Shown piece by piece: positions 53,309-63,212 of a DNA stretch of 64,000 nucleotides. This DNA comes from Mesorhizobium sp. Z1-4. Lineage in GTDB: Bacteria > Pseudomonadota > Alphaproteobacteria > Rhizobiales > Rhizobiaceae. The notes beneath the pieces are model-generated. The model was not told the DNA's origin. It worked only from the letters and a program-made list of their open reading frames with translations, and made no database searches. The stretch covers positions 68,179-132,178 of the forward strand of contig NZ_RCIO01000002.1 in NCBI RefSeq assembly GCF_004000235.1, in the 5' to 3' direction. The number at the start of each line of letters is the position of its first letter. Within the stretch, counting starts at the first letter, position 1. The translations under genes were made by a program, and so were the position numbers.

Positions 53309-54931
53309 ATGCCTGCCGCCGCCCCCATTCGTGGCCGCATTCTGCCGGGCGCGCTGGCGCTCGGCGCGATCGGCCTTGTCATGGGCGGGGCGGCGGCCGG
53401 TCTCATATGGGAAGCCGGGTCCGACTGGTCGGGTGCTGCGTCCGCACTGGACGGCTACCTGATGCGCGTGGTGCGCTTCACCTTGTGGCAGGCGTTGCTG
53501 TCGACCGTGCTCTCGGTTCTGCCGGGCATCTTCGTCGCCCGGGCGTTGGCGCGGCTACCCGCATTCCCCGGACGCGGGGCGATCGTCTGGCTGTTCGGTG
53601 TGCCGCTGGCCCTGCCGGCAATCGTTGCCGCACTCGGCGTTCTGGCATTGCTCGGGCGGGCGGGGATTTTCGCCGACGTCCTGAGCACACTGACAGGCGA
53701 CGACTGGCCGGGCATCTATGGTCTCAGCGGCATTCTCGTCGCGCATGTGTTTTTCAACATGCCGCTCGCTGCCCGCATGTTCCTCGAAGCCTTCAACGCC
53801 ATTCCGGCCGACCATCGACGGCTCGAGGCGCAGCTCGGCATGAGTTCCTGGTCGGCGTGGCGGCTGGTCGAATGGCCGGCGGTGCGCGTGGCGCTGCCCG
53901 GTGTTGCAATGCTCGTCTTCATGCTGTGCATCACCTCCTTCACCATCGTTCTTCTTCTGGGCGGCGGCCCGGCGGCGACGACGCTGGAAGTCGCGATCTA
54001 TCAGGCGTTGCGTTTCGATTTCGACCCCGGGCGGGCCGTCACGCTGACCTTCGTGCAGCTGGTCCTGACCGGTGTCGTCGTCGCTGTGGCCGCTCGCCTT
54101 GGCGCACAAATCGCCGGCGAGGCATTTCTTTCCGTGTCCGGCAGGACCGGCCTGTTTACGTCCGGAACGGAAAAACTCGTCAACGCTGTCATCCTTGCCG
54201 CCGGGTTCCTGTTCGTTGCTGGCCCGATGGCGGCAATCGTGCTTGCGGGGCTGGATGCCGATCTGATGCGGCTTCTTGGCGAGGCGAGCGTGCGAGACGC
54301 GGCGGTCACGAGCCTGGTGCTGGCTTTGCTCGCGGCGTCGCTTTCGGTCGCGCTCTCCGTTTCGCTGGTCATGGCGCGCCGGGCGCTCGAGCTGCGCAGG
54401 GGCCGGCTTCGGTCGCCCGGAATACTGGAGCGAATGACCGATCAGGGTGCGGCGCTCGTGCTGGTCATTCCGCCAATCGTGATTGGGGCAGGCTGGTTTG
54501 TACTTTTGCGGCAAAGCGGCGCCGGGGTGTTTGCGGCGGCGCCTGTCATGGTTGTCACGGTCAACGCCATCATGGCGATGCCCTTTGCCATGCGCGCCAT
54601 CCGGCCTGCCTATGACAGCGCGTCAGCACGGCATGAGCGGCTGTGCGCTCAGCTCGGCATTTCGGGTCTGGCGCGGTTGCGGCTGATCGACTGGCCGCCG
54701 CTCAGACGTCCGCTCGCCACAGCATTTGCCTTCGCGATGGCGCTGTCGCTGGGCGATCTTGGGGTCATTGCGCTGTTCGGCAGCGAATATGTGAAAACGC
54801 TGCCCTATCTTCTTCTGGAACGCTTGAGCGCCTATCGCACACAAGACGCGGCCGGCGTCGCGCTGATGCTGGGCACGCTCTGTTTTGCGCTGATGATGTT
54901 TGCCGACTGGGCGTCGCGGAGGACAAGATGA
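53309..54931 (+). CDS. thiP: Thiamine ABC transporter permease
   Basis: Membrane subunit of ThiBPQ. 540 residues with about twelve helices in two fused permease halves; each has an EAA-type loop (EAQLGMSSWSAWRLVEWP and CAQLGISGLARLRLIDWP) that contacts ThiQ. Starts 15 bases after thiB. The thiQ start overlaps its stop by four bases (ATGA). Confidence 0.94.
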   Translation: MPAAAPIRGRILPGALALGAIGLVMGGAAAGLIWEAGSDWSGAASALDGYLMRVVRFTLWQALLSTVLSVLPGIFVARALARLPAFPGRGAIVWLFGVPLALPAIVAALGVLALLGRAGIFADVLSTLTGDDWPGIYGLSGILVAHVFFNMPLAARMFLEAFNAIPADHRRLEAQLGMSSWSAWRLVEWPAVRVALPGVAMLVFMLCITSFTIVLLLGGGPAATTLEVAIYQALRFDFDPGRAVTLTFVQLVLTGVVVAVAARLGAQIAGEAFLSVSGRTGLFTSGTEKLVNAVILAAGFLFVAGPMAAIVLAGLDADLMRLLGEASVRDAAVTSLVLALLAASLSVALSVSLVMARRALELRRGRLRSPGILERMTDQGAALVLVIPPIVIGAGWFVLLRQSGAGVFAAAPVMVVTVNAIMAMPFAMRAIRPAYDSASARHERLCAQLGISGLARLRLIDWPPLRRPLATAFAFAMALSLGDLGVIALFGSEYVKTLPYLLLERLSAYRTQDAAGVALMLGTLCFALMMFADWASRRTR

Positions 54932-55641
54932 GCGGAGCCGATATCAGTTGCCGCGATGTGCGGCTCAATCGCGGCGGCCAAAAGTTCAGCTTCGATTTCA
55001 CGCTGGCATCGGGCAGTGTCGCGGCGCTCATGGGCCCGAGCGGGTCGGGCAAATCGACGCTGCTCGATTTGATAGCGGGGTTCGAAACACCGGGCAGCGG
55101 GGCGATACTGATTGGCGGCAGGGATGTGGCCCGGGACGCGCCAGCGCGCCGGCCCGTCTCCATGGTGTTTCAGGAAAACAACCTCTTCGGTCATCTGGAT
55201 GTATTTGCGAATGTTGCGCTGGGGCGTTCGCCCTCTCTGAAGCTGGACGAGCGGGGACGAGCCGATGTGGGCGCGGCGATAGAACGGGTGGGACTGGGCG
55301 GCAAGGAAAAGCGTCCGCCGGCCACGCTCTCGGGCGGCGAGCGCCAACGCGTGGCACTGGCCCGGGTTCTGGTGCGCGACCGTCCGGTGCTGTTGCTCGA
55401 CGAACCATTCGCCGCCCTGGGCCCGGCGTTGCGCGCCGACATGATCGCGCTGGTACGCGAACTCAGTGCGGAACGCGGAATGACGGTGCTGATGGCCACC
55501 CATCACCCCGATGATGCTGAGCGCATTGCCGACACAATGCTCTATCTGGAAGCGGGTACGATTGCCGCAAGCGGTCCCGTGAGCATGTTTTTCGGGCCTG
55601 ACATGCCGGAAGCCTTCCGGCGATATGTCGGTTCCGAATAA
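54928..55641 (+). CDS. thiQ: Thiamine ABC transporter ATP-binding protein
   Basis: A 237-residue ABC ATPase, about the length of ThiQ. Walker A GPSGSGKS at 36-43, signature LSGGERQR, Walker B VLLLDEPFAALG, H-loop ATHHPDDAER. ATG 54928 overlaps the thiP stop. The longer frame from 54643 is out of register with thiP and is rejected. Confidence 0.94.
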   Translation: MSGADISCRDVRLNRGGQKFSFDFTLASGSVAALMGPSGSGKSTLLDLIAGFETPGSGAILIGGRDVARDAPARRPVSMVFQENNLFGHLDVFANVALGRSPSLKLDERGRADVGAAIERVGLGGKEKRPPATLSGGERQRVALARVLVRDRPVLLLDEPFAALGPALRADMIALVRELSAERGMTVLMATHHPDDAERIADTMLYLEAGTIAASGPVSMFFGPDMPEAFRRYVGSE

Positions 55642-55668
55642 GCTCCACAGCCTGTCATTGCCCGGATA

Positions 55669-55735
55669 GCGACATAATTGCGCGTCATTTGCGCAACGCG
55701 TTCGCGTTAATGTCGCGGGCGCGCCTTCGCGCGGC
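55669..55735. other. Structured intergenic element between thiQ and the M48 gene
   Basis: An outer stem GCGACAT/ATGTCGC (55669-55675 and 55710-55716) encloses two small hairpins, TGCGC-GTCATTT-GCGCA and ACGCG-TT-CGCGT, giving a possible three-way junction. A further hairpin GCGCG-CCTT-CGCGC follows near 55720. It may be a terminator, a small RNA or a repeat. The M48 gene begins at 55817. Confidence 0.35.
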
Positions 55736-55816
55736 TGGCGGGCAGCGGCTGCACTGCTATACCGCAGGTAACTGCCTGAAAGGAATCGGAACCTGTTTCG
55801 CACCCGCACGTCCAGC

Positions 55817-57298
55817 ATGATCGACAGCCAGTCCGGTCCCGCCACGCGGTGGCTGGCGCTGGCGGGTATGCTCGTGCTGCTCGCAGGGTGTCAGGGCATC
55901 GATTTCGGCAACAGCAGCGCGTTCAGGCCCTCCAGTGCGCCGGTGACGGTCGATACCGTCACCCGCAACGACCGGCTGGCCGGCATTGCACGCGAGCAGC
56001 ATCCGCGCATCCTGGCGACCTATGGCGGCGAATACTCCGACCCGAAGCTTGAGCGCATGGTGGCCAAGGTCGTTGGGCGATTGACGGCGGTCTCGGACGA
56101 TCCGACCCAGGCCTACCGGGTTACGATCCTCAATTCGCCGAATGTGAACGCGTTCGCGCTGCCGGGCGGTTATCTTTATGTCACTCGCGGGCTCCTGGCG
56201 CTGGTCAACGATTCTTCCGAACTTGCGGCGGTCATCGCGCATGAAATGGCCCATGTGACCGCCAACCACGGCATCCAGCGGCAGCAGAAAGAGGCCGAGG
56301 AGGTTCTCGCCGCGCAGGTTGTCAACGATGTGCTTGGAAGCAGCCCCAACGCGCAGGTGGCGCTGGTGCGCGGCAAGCTCAGGCTGGCGCAGTTCTCGCG
56401 CAATCAGGAACTCGAAGCCGACGCGATCGGCATTCGCTCCTCCGCGCAGGCCGGTTATGATCCGTTTGCCGCGTCGCGCTTCCTGCAGTCGATGGCTGGC
56501 TATACCGACCTGCGCTCGGTGAGTGGCAGCAACGACGCCAGTCTGGATTTCCTAGCATCGCATCCAAACGCGCCGCAGCGTATCGAACTCGCGCGCCGCC
56601 ATGCGCGACAATACGGCCCGCAAGGCGAGCAGGGCGCGCGTGACCGCGATGCCTATCTGGCGGGCGTGGACGGTATGCTCTTCGGCGACACGCCGGAGGA
56701 AGGTTTTGTGCGCGGGCGCACCTTCCTGCATCCTCGGCTGGGTGTCTCGTTCTCGGTGCCCGAAGGTTTCGTGATCGACAATTCGGCTGTAGCGGTGACC
56801 GCGGCCGGCCCCGGCGATACCGCAGTGAGATTTGACGGTGTCACACTCAGCCGGCGTGTTGCACTTTCCGACTATCTGCAATCGGGCTGGGTTCAGGGGC
56901 TGGTGCCCGGAAGCATCCGGCCCGATGTCATCAACGGAAGCGAGGCTGCGCGCGCGCGCGCCACCGCGGATGGCTGGCAGTTCGCAATCACCGTGGTGCG
57001 GGCGGGTTCGCAGGTGTACCGGCTTTTGACCGCGGCCCCGGCCGATAGCGCGGCGCTCGGTCGGGTGGACGGTGCAGTCACTGGAAGCTTCAGGGTGCTT
57101 TCCGACGCAGAACAGGCGGCACTGGAACCGCTCAGGGTAAGGGTGCTGACGGTGCGCAGTGGGCAGAGCGTGGCTTCGCTCGCCGCCCAGATGTCCGGCG
57201 TCAGCGACAAGGTAGCCCTGTTCAGGCTTCTCAACGGGTTGGCACCGGGGGCCAGCCTGTCTGCCGGCGAGAAGGTGAAGATCGTCACCGACAGGTGA
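55817..57298 (+). CDS. M48 family metalloprotease lipoprotein
   Basis: A 493-residue lipoprotein: signal peptide with lipobox LLAGC, lipidated Cys at 25. The zinc site is HEMAH at 142-146, with the third ligand in NQELEADAIG. A central domain and a C-terminal region with a LysM-like end (SVASLAAQMSGVSDKVALFRLLNGLAPG) follow. It is related to BepA/LoiP-type periplasmic proteases that police outer-membrane assembly. The ribosome binding site before ATG is weak. It converges with the rpoH gene at 3 bases. Confidence 0.88.
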   Translation: MIDSQSGPATRWLALAGMLVLLAGCQGIDFGNSSAFRPSSAPVTVDTVTRNDRLAGIAREQHPRILATYGGEYSDPKLERMVAKVVGRLTAVSDDPTQAYRVTILNSPNVNAFALPGGYLYVTRGLLALVNDSSELAAVIAHEMAHVTANHGIQRQQKEAEEVLAAQVVNDVLGSSPNAQVALVRGKLRLAQFSRNQELEADAIGIRSSAQAGYDPFAASRFLQSMAGYTDLRSVSGSNDASLDFLASHPNAPQRIELARRHARQYGPQGEQGARDRDAYLAGVDGMLFGDTPEEGFVRGRTFLHPRLGVSFSVPEGFVIDNSAVAVTAAGPGDTAVRFDGVTLSRRVALSDYLQSGWVQGLVPGSIRPDVINGSEAARARATADGWQFAITVVRAGSQVYRLLTAAPADSAALGRVDGAVTGSFRVLSDAEQAALEPLRVRVLTVRSGQSVASLAAQMSGVSDKVALFRLLNGLAPGASLSAGEKVKIVTDR

Positions 57299-57301
57299 GG
57301 G

Positions 57302-58159
57302 TCAGGCAGGCGAGCCCAGCTGCGGATGTGCCTCCAGCAGGGCGGCGCGCAGTTTCTCCAGTGCGCGCCCTTCGATCTGGCGCACGCGCTCTTTTGAAAT
57401 GCCGAGTTTCTCGCCGAGCGATTCCAGCGTGGCGCCGGATTCGCGCAGCCGCCGTTCCCGGATGATGCGCAGTTCACGGTCGTTCAGGGTTCCGAGCGCG
57501 GTATGCAACCATTCGGAGCGGCGTTCATCGTCGATCGTGTCTCCGGCAAGCTCGTCGGGGCCGGGGGCGTCCGAAACCAGAAAGTCCTGGCGGCTGGCAT
57601 TTTCGTTTTCCGAGCTCAGCGGGGCGTTGAGCGAGGTGTCGGAACCCGAAAGGCGTGCATCCATCATTTCGACATCGGCGGACGACACGCCCAGCGTATC
57701 CGAAATGCGTTCGTAGATGTCGGCCGATGTCAGCATCTCGCCGCCAACTGCAAGGCGGGCGCGAAGCCGCCGCAGGTTAAAAAACAGGGCTTTCTGGGCC
57801 GAGCTGGTTCCGCCCCGCACGATCGACCAGTTGCGCAGGACGTAATCCTGGATCGACGCCCGTATCCACCATGTGGCGTAGGTGGAAAAGCGGACTTCAC
57901 GCCCGGGATCGAAGCGGGCCGCTGCCTCCAGCAGGCCGACATGGCCCTCTTGCACGAGATCGGCCATTGGCAGGCCGAAGCCGCGAAACTTGGCCGCCAT
58001 GGCGATGACCAGGCGCATATGCGCCATTGTGATGCGGTGAAGTGCGTCCTGATCGCGCTGTTCCTTCCAGCGGACGGCAAGCTCCTGCTCTTCGTCGCGT
58101 TCCAGATACGGCGCCCTCATGGCGCTGCGGATCAGGCTGTTGGCGGGTGGCTCCTGCAT
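57302..58159 (-). CDS. rpoH: RNA polymerase sigma factor RpoH (heat-shock sigma-32 type)
   Basis: A 285-residue sigma-70-family factor. The RpoH box QKALFFNLR at 122-130 identifies the sigma-32 class. Region 2 includes MADLVQEGHVGLLEAAARFDP and TYATWWIRASIQDYVLRNW; region 4 includes ATLESLGEKLGISKERVRQIEG. Many Hyphomicrobiales carry two rpoH genes; which one this is cannot be decided from the window. ATG 58159 has GGGAGAG 5 bases upstream. It diverges from ispG (163-base gap). Confidence 0.92.
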   Translation of the reverse strand: MQEPPANSLIRSAMRAPYLERDEEQELAVRWKEQRDQDALHRITMAHMRLVIAMAAKFRGFGLPMADLVQEGHVGLLEAAARFDPGREVRFSTYATWWIRASIQDYVLRNWSIVRGGTSSAQKALFFNLRRLRARLAVGGEMLTSADIYERISDTLGVSSADVEMMDARLSGSDTSLNAPLSSENENASRQDFLVSDAPGPDELAGDTIDDERRSEWLHTALGTLNDRELRIIRERRLRESGATLESLGEKLGISKERVRQIEGRALEKLRAALLEAHPQLGSPA

Positions 58160-58322
58160 GGCGGCTCTCCCAGGTTGTTGCCAATGTGGGCGTCCTGTGC
58201 GGCGAACCGAAGGCGAAACCGCCGCGATTACGCAAACGTGAACGCCCGACACCGCCCATTGACATCAGCCGGAGGGTTCGCCACCTGAGCAGCAACGAAA
58301 TTCGGGCCGGAAAGGTTGCGGC

Positions 58323-59576
58323 ATGAGCGGATATTCAGGCGCCCCACTACCGCGCCGCGTCTCGGTCGCGGTGCCTGTCGGCGGCGTGACCGTCGGCGGC
58401 GAGGCACCCGTCGTCGTCCAGTCGATGACCAATACGGACACCGCGGACATTGACGCGACCGTCGCTCAGGTGGCCGCACTGCACCGCGCCGGCTCCGAAC
58501 TTGTGCGCATCACCGTCGACCGCGATGAAAGCGCTGCAGCCGTGCCGAAGATACGCGACCGGCTGGCCAGGCTTGGTGTCGAAGTGCCGCTGATCGGCGA
58601 TTTTCATTATATCGGTCACAAGCTTCTTGCCGATCACCCTGCCTGCGCCGAGGCGCTGGCCAAATACCGGATCAATCCCGGAAATGTAGGTTTCCGCGAA
58701 AAGAAGGACCGGCAGTTCGCAGCGATCGTGGAAACGGCGATACGCCACGACAAGCCGGTGCGGATCGGGGTCAACTGGGGGTCGCTCGACCAGGAGCTCC
58801 TGACCAGGCTGATGGACGACAATCAGGCCAATGGATCGCCGATGACGGCCGACGAAGTGACCCGTGAGGCGATTGTGCAGTCGGCGCTGCTGTCGGCAGA
58901 GCTGGCCGAGGAAATCGGCCTGGCGCGCGAGCGTATCATCCTGTCGGCCAAGGTCAGCCGCGTGCAGGATCTCATCGCGGTCTATTCCGAACTTGCAAAG
59001 CGCTCGGACCACGCGCTTCACCTTGGCCTCACGGAAGCCGGAATGGGCAGCAAGGGCATTGTCGCATCGTCTGCCTCGATGGGTATTCTGCTGCAGCAGG
59101 GTATAGGCGACACGATCCGCATATCGCTCACGCCCGAGCCCGGCGGCGATCGCACGCGTGAGGTGCAGGTTGCGCAGGAATTGCTTCAGACGATGGGGTT
59201 CCGGCAGTTTACGCCGGTCGTGGCGGCGTGCCCGGGATGCGGGCGCACGACCTCGACGGTGTTTCTTGAGTTAGCCGAGAAGATCCAGGCGGACCTCAAG
59301 GCAAATATGCCGGTGTGGCGCGAGAAATACCCGGGCGTCGAACAGCTCAAGGTCGCGGTCATGGGCTGCATCGTCAACGGTCCGGGCGAAAGCAAACACG
59401 CCGATATCGGCATCTCACTGCCTGGCACGGGCGAGACGCCGGCGGCGCCCGTCTTCATCGACGGGGTGAAAGCCGCGACGCTGCGCGGCCCTAAAATCGC
59501 CGACGATTTTCAGGAGATGGTCGCGAACTACATTGAAACCCGCTTCGGCCCGGGCGGCAAAGCGGCCGCCGAATAA
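58323..59576 (+). CDS. ispG: 4-hydroxy-3-methylbut-2-en-1-yl diphosphate synthase (IspG/GcpE)
   Basis: Iron-sulfur enzyme of the MEP isoprenoid pathway, reducing MEcPP to HMBPP. 417 residues. The 4Fe-4S ligands are C303 and C306 in ACPGCGRT and C349 in [28 protein letters not shown] is the TIM-barrel start. It supplies the same pathway that ispA, four kb downstream, draws on. Confidence 0.96.
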   Translation: MSGYSGAPLPRRVSVAVPVGGVTVGGEAPVVVQSMTNTDTADIDATVAQVAALHRAGSELVRITVDRDESAAAVPKIRDRLARLGVEVPLIGDFHYIGHKLLADHPACAEALAKYRINPGNVGFREKKDRQFAAIVETAIRHDKPVRIGVNWGSLDQELLTRLMDDNQANGSPMTADEVTREAIVQSALLSAELAEEIGLARERIILSAKVSRVQDLIAVYSELAKRSDHALHLGLTEAGMGSKGIVASSASMGILLQQGIGDTIRISLTPEPGGDRTREVQVAQELLQTMGFRQFTPVVAACPGCGRTTSTVFLELAEKIQADLKANMPVWREKYPGVEQLKVAVMGCIVNGPGESKHADIGISLPGTGETPAAPVFIDGVKAATLRGPKIADDFQEMVANYIETRFGPGGKAAAE

Positions 59577-59577
59577 A

Positions 59578-59600
59578 GGCGCGGCATCCGACGCCGCGCC
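59578..59600. terminator. GC hairpin between convergent ispG and the hybrid kinase gene
   Basis: GGCGCGGC-ATCCGAC-GCCGCGCC is a perfect 8-base-pair stem starting two bases after the ispG stop and ending seven bases before the kinase stop. There is no U-tract. Its position suits bidirectional termination. Confidence 0.45.
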
Positions 59601-59607
59601 CTTGGCA

Positions 59608-62109
59608 TCAGGCCGAAAGTGCCTCTGCCTGACCGAACATCCAGGTCTCGATCTTGCCTGACAGCCGGTCCGGTGAGATCGGCTTGGTAAGATAATCGTC
59701 CATCCCGGCCTCAAGGCAACGTTCCCGGTCGCCTTTCAGGGCATGCGCGGTGATGCCGATAATCGGTGTATGGGTTTCCGTGCCCTTTTCGATGTCGCGA
59801 ATTGCGGCGGTCGCCTCGAGACCGTTCATCTCCGGCATCGAAACATCCATCAACACGATCGAGGGGTGCAGTGCCTTGTAGAGTTCCACCGCGGTGCGCC
59901 CGTTGGATGCGACGCGGTACGAGATCCCCAGCCCATCGAGAATCTGGCTGAAGACGAGCTGATTGACCTCGTTGTCCTCGGCAACCAGAACGTCGATCGA
60001 GGCCGGATTGCGCGGCGCGTCGTTGGGCGATTTTATGGCAACGGGCGCCTGCGCGGCGGCTTGCCGCTTTGCCGGTTCGGGCTTCAGCGGCTTGGGCGCC
60101 GCCGCAGCGTCTTTCGGGGCTTCCTCGGACCGTTTCACCTGAAGAACATTGACGATCGTCTCAAGCAGGGCCGAAGAGCGCGCCGGCTTGGTCAGCTGTG
60201 CGTTGATGCCGTATCTGCTGGCCAGCAGACTGGTTTCAGACTGGTCTACCGATGTCAGCAGGATAATCGGCACCGACGCGTTGATGCCCGACTGCCTGAT
60301 CCTCTGGGCGACCTCGACGCCGTTCATCCCCGGCATCTGGAAGTCGAGGATGATGCAATCCACGTCTGCATTGATCTCGGAGGCACGCTTCAGGAAAGCG
60401 AGGCCCAGTTCTCCGCTTTCGACGGCGGCGCCGTCGAAGCCCCAGTTTCTGAGCTGTTCCGTCAGGATGTCGCGGTTGATCGCGTTGTCGTCGACGGCGA
60501 GAACCCGCGCGCCGCTGACATCGAAGGGGACAGGCTTCACACGAACAGCCGAAGCGTCGATCGGCATCGGCACGCTGAACCAGAACACGGAACCCTTGCC
60601 GGGCGTGCTTTCGGCGCCGATCTCTCCGCCCATCAACTCGACCAGGCGGGTGGCAATGGCAAGCCCGAGCCCCGTACCTTCGTGACGGCGTGTGGACGAG
60701 GCGTCGACCTGCGCGAACTTCTCGAACACCGATGCAAGCTTGTCTTCCGGGATGCCGATTCCGGTGTCTTCGACACGGACCGTAACCATGATGCTGCTGT
60801 CTTCGACGGGTTTGCCGAACACCTCGACCAGCACATGGCCGCGCTCGGTAAATTTCACCGCATTGCCGACAAGGTTGGTCGTGATCTGACGGAACCGGCC
60901 GATATCGCCCACAAGGCTCGATGGCAGGTCGGGCGCGACCCTGACGATCAGCTCGAGGTCCTTTTCGGCGACACGGGTGGATACCAGCGTTGCAACATCC
61001 TCCACGGCCTCGCCGATGAGGAAGGGTGCTGGATCGAGATGCATCTGCCCGGCATCGATTTTCGAGAAATCGAGAATGTCGTTGATGATTGTGAGCAGTG
61101 CGTTGCCCGATTTTACGATCACGTCGACGAACATGTTCTGGCGGGAGTCGAGTTCCGTGCGCGCGAGCAGTTCGGCCATGCCCATGACGCCGTTCATGGG
61201 CGTCCGGATTTCATGGCTCATATTGGCGAGGAATTCCGACTTCGCTCGGTCGGCGGATTCGGCCCGCACCTTTTCCGCCTCGACGATTTCCTTCGCGTCC
61301 TGAAGCGATTTCTGCGCGTCTTCGATATTGCGCATCATGGGGCCGAACACACGTACGCCAAACAGAACTGCCGCAAGAACCATCGTCGCGGCCACGACCA
61401 TCAAGGTGTATTGCAGCGTGCTGTAGCTGCCGACCATGTCGCCGTGCAGCCGGTCCAGCGTTGCCGACAGGTGCGGGCTGACGCGTTCGTTTGCGGCCTC
61501 GCTCAACTGGCGAAACACACGTTGCGCCGTGGAGCTGGTGTAGCTGCGGAATATCGAGAGACGGTTTGCGTGGGTGAGCACTTCCTTCACGTCGCGTCGC
61601 AGCGAGGCTCCCAGCCCGTCGCCGTCCCACAGGGGGCGCAGCGTTTCAGGAAGCGGCAGACCAGCGATGCTGGCGATGATCGTGTTGTCGGCCGCGGCCG
61701 GCGCGGCCAGGCCCGCAGCCCGGTCCTCTTCGGCCGAGATCGACTGGCTTTCGCCCATGCCAACATCGCCATCGGCGGCAGCGCGGATCGCATCGTAAGC
61801 TGCGGCGAGCCTGTCCAGCGCGGCCTGCAAATCGGCCTTGACGGTATCCACGGAGGTGCTGTCCCCGTGGCTCGAATGGCCGTTGGCCGACAAAGAGTGG
61901 CGCGTGTGATCGAGGCGGAGCGCGTGATAGATGACTTCGTCGGTAGCGTCGGCCATCAGGCCGATGACCGCGCCGAAGCGCACATGCGTTTTCGCCGTTT
62001 CTGCCTGCCAGTAGTTGTAGGCGGAGCCGGCACTGACTGCGAGTATGAAACCGGCTAGGATCGCGAAGAAACGCGTGCGCATATACTGGCGCGTGATGAC
62101 CGAAGACAT
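59608..62109 (-). CDS. Hybrid histidine kinase with two C-terminal receiver domains
   Basis: An 833-residue inner-membrane sensor kinase. Helices near 13-31 and 234-253 flank a ~200-residue periplasmic region with a histidine-rich stretch (residues 68-81: H68, H71, H78, H81). The dimerisation domain has H299 in [10 protein letters not shown]; the ATPase has NLVGNAVKF (412-420), [12 protein letters not shown] and GTGLGLAI. Two receivers follow: one with D589 (acidic D540/D541, K641) and one with D755 (E711/D712, K809), joined by an Ala/Pro-rich linker. No HPt domain is present, so a separate phosphotransfer protein is needed. A perfect CtrA-type box lies upstream. ATG 62109 has AGGGG 8 bases upstream. 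Confidence 0.92.
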   Translation of the reverse strand: MSSVITRQYMRTRFFAILAGFILAVSAGSAYNYWQAETAKTHVRFGAVIGLMADATDEVIYHALRLDHTRHSLSANGHSSHGDSTSVDTVKADLQAALDRLAAAYDAIRAAADGDVGMGESQSISAEEDRAAGLAAPAAADNTIIASIAGLPLPETLRPLWDGDGLGASLRRDVKEVLTHANRLSIFRSYTSSTAQRVFRQLSEAANERVSPHLSATLDRLHGDMVGSYSTLQYTLMVVAATMVLAAVLFGVRVFGPMMRNIEDAQKSLQDAKEIVEAEKVRAESADRAKSEFLANMSHEIRTPMNGVMGMAELLARTELDSRQNMFVDVIVKSGNALLTIINDILDFSKIDAGQMHLDPAPFLIGEAVEDVATLVSTRVAEKDLELIVRVAPDLPSSLVGDIGRFRQITTNLVGNAVKFTERGHVLVEVFGKPVEDSSIMVTVRVEDTGIGIPEDKLASVFEKFAQVDASSTRRHEGTGLGLAIATRLVELMGGEIGAESTPGKGSVFWFSVPMPIDASAVRVKPVPFDVSGARVLAVDDNAINRDILTEQLRNWGFDGAAVESGELGLAFLKRASEINADVDCIILDFQMPGMNGVEVAQRIRQSGINASVPIILLTSVDQSETSLLASRYGINAQLTKPARSSALLETIVNVLQVKRSEEAPKDAAAAPKPLKPEPAKRQAAAQAPVAIKSPNDAPRNPASIDVLVAEDNEVNQLVFSQILDGLGISYRVASNGRTAVELYKALHPSIVLMDVSMPEMNGLEATAAIRDIEKGTETHTPIIGITAHALKGDRERCLEAGMDDYLTKPISPDRLSGKIETWMFGQAEALSA

Positions 62110-62155
62110 GGTCGTACCCCTGTACTCAACAGAGGCTAAAGATCGTTCATTCGGA

Positions 62156-62171
62156 TTAAACGGCTGTTAAC
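62156..62171 (-). promoter_or_regulatory. Perfect CtrA-type box upstream of the hybrid kinase gene
   Basis: TTAA-ACGGCTG-TTAAC matches the CtrA consensus TTAA-N7-TTAAC exactly. It is 47-62 bases upstream of the kinase ATG at 62109 and clear of the ispA stop at 62205. It would let the cell-cycle master regulator CtrA, if present, control this kinase. Confidence 0.6.
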
Positions 62172-62204
62172 GCTGCAACACAATTCTTGAAGGCGCGTTG
62201 TTGC

Positions 62205-63110
62205 CTAGGTTTCACGCGTTGCGACGAACGTTGCGGCCTGGGTCAAATGCAACGCCGCAGACCCGTAGGGTGCAAGCAGCGCGGTTGCCTGGCCGACCAG
62301 CCCGTCGAGCTGGCGCCGTGCCCAGTCCGCGCCGTGAAGCGCCACGAGTGTCGCCTTGCCTGCCGTCGCGTCCTTGTCGGTCGCCTTGCCCAGTTTTTCG
62401 GTTGTCGACGTTACATCGAGCAGATCGTCGGCAAGCTGAAACGCCAGTCCGATCGCCGAACCGAATTCAGCCAGCCGCTCGCGGTCGGCTTCCGGCGCGC
62501 CGGCGATCACCGGGCCGGCTTCGCAGGCAAACCGGATCAGTGCCCCCGTCTTCATCGCCTGGAGCGTAATGATCTGCTGTTCGCCGGGTGCCGATGCGGC
62601 TGCGTCGAGGTCGAGCATCTGACCGCCTGCCATACCGCCAAGTCCGGCCGCGCGTGCAAGCAGCGCCACCAGTGTGAGCCGCGCCTTCGCCGACAGCGCC
62701 GTTTCGTCGTCGGCAATGATGTCGAAGGCGTAGGTCAGCAGGCTGTCTCCGGCCAGGATGGCGGTCGCCTCGTCGAAGGCCCGGTGAACCGTCGGCTGGC
62801 CGCGGCGAAGGTCGTCATCGTCCATGGCCGGCAGGTCGTCATGGATCAGCGAATAGCAGTGTATGCATTCAAGCGCTGCCGCTATGCGGAGCGATGCGGC
62901 TGGCTTGGCGCCGAAGAGCGCGGCACTTTCCATGACCAGAAACGGCCGCAGTCGTTTGCCGCCGTTGAGTGCGCCGTGCCGCATTGCGGCGAGCAGCCGC
63001 TCCGGCCGTGCGATTTCGCCGGCGCGGAGCTGCGCGTCCAGCAGCTTTTCCAGCAGGCGCTGGGTTTCGTCCGCGCAGCGTGCCAGCCGTTTCTCGAATT
63101 CGTGGTCCAT
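62205..63110 (-). CDS. ispA: Farnesyl diphosphate synthase (polyprenyl synthetase)
   Basis: Condenses DMAPP/IPP to FPP. 301 residues. The first aspartate-rich motif DDLPAMDDD is at 91-99 and the second, DDLLD, at 228-232. Y86, five residues before the first motif, restricts chain length to C15, as in E. coli IspA, with the same [19 protein letters not shown]-like run. The start ATG 63110 is nearly head-to-head with mtgA. The longer upstream frame overlaps mtgA and is rejected. Confidence 0.93.
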   Translation of the reverse strand: MDHEFEKRLARCADETQRLLEKLLDAQLRAGEIARPERLLAAMRHGALNGGKRLRPFLVMESAALFGAKPAASLRIAAALECIHCYSLIHDDLPAMDDDDLRRGQPTVHRAFDEATAILAGDSLLTYAFDIIADDETALSAKARLTLVALLARAAGLGGMAGGQMLDLDAAASAPGEQQIITLQAMKTGALIRFACEAGPVIAGAPEADRERLAEFGSAIGLAFQLADDLLDVTSTTEKLGKATDKDATAGKATLVALHGADWARRQLDGLVGQATALLAPYGSAALHLTQAATFVATRET

Positions 63111-63212
63111 GGGCGGGCAATGCAGCCAAACGTCCGTCCGGTCAAGCCGCGTGCGGCGTTGCGCCCGGCGGCGCCGCCCGCTATTCGGTTGCGGCAATCG
63201 GAGTCGGTCCGT

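Noticed and set aside
59743-62058. A 771-codon open frame on the plus strand opposite the hybrid kinase
   Set aside because: It mirrors the kinase gene in high-GC DNA, has no recognisable domain and no ribosome binding site; the kinase has complete catalytic motifs.
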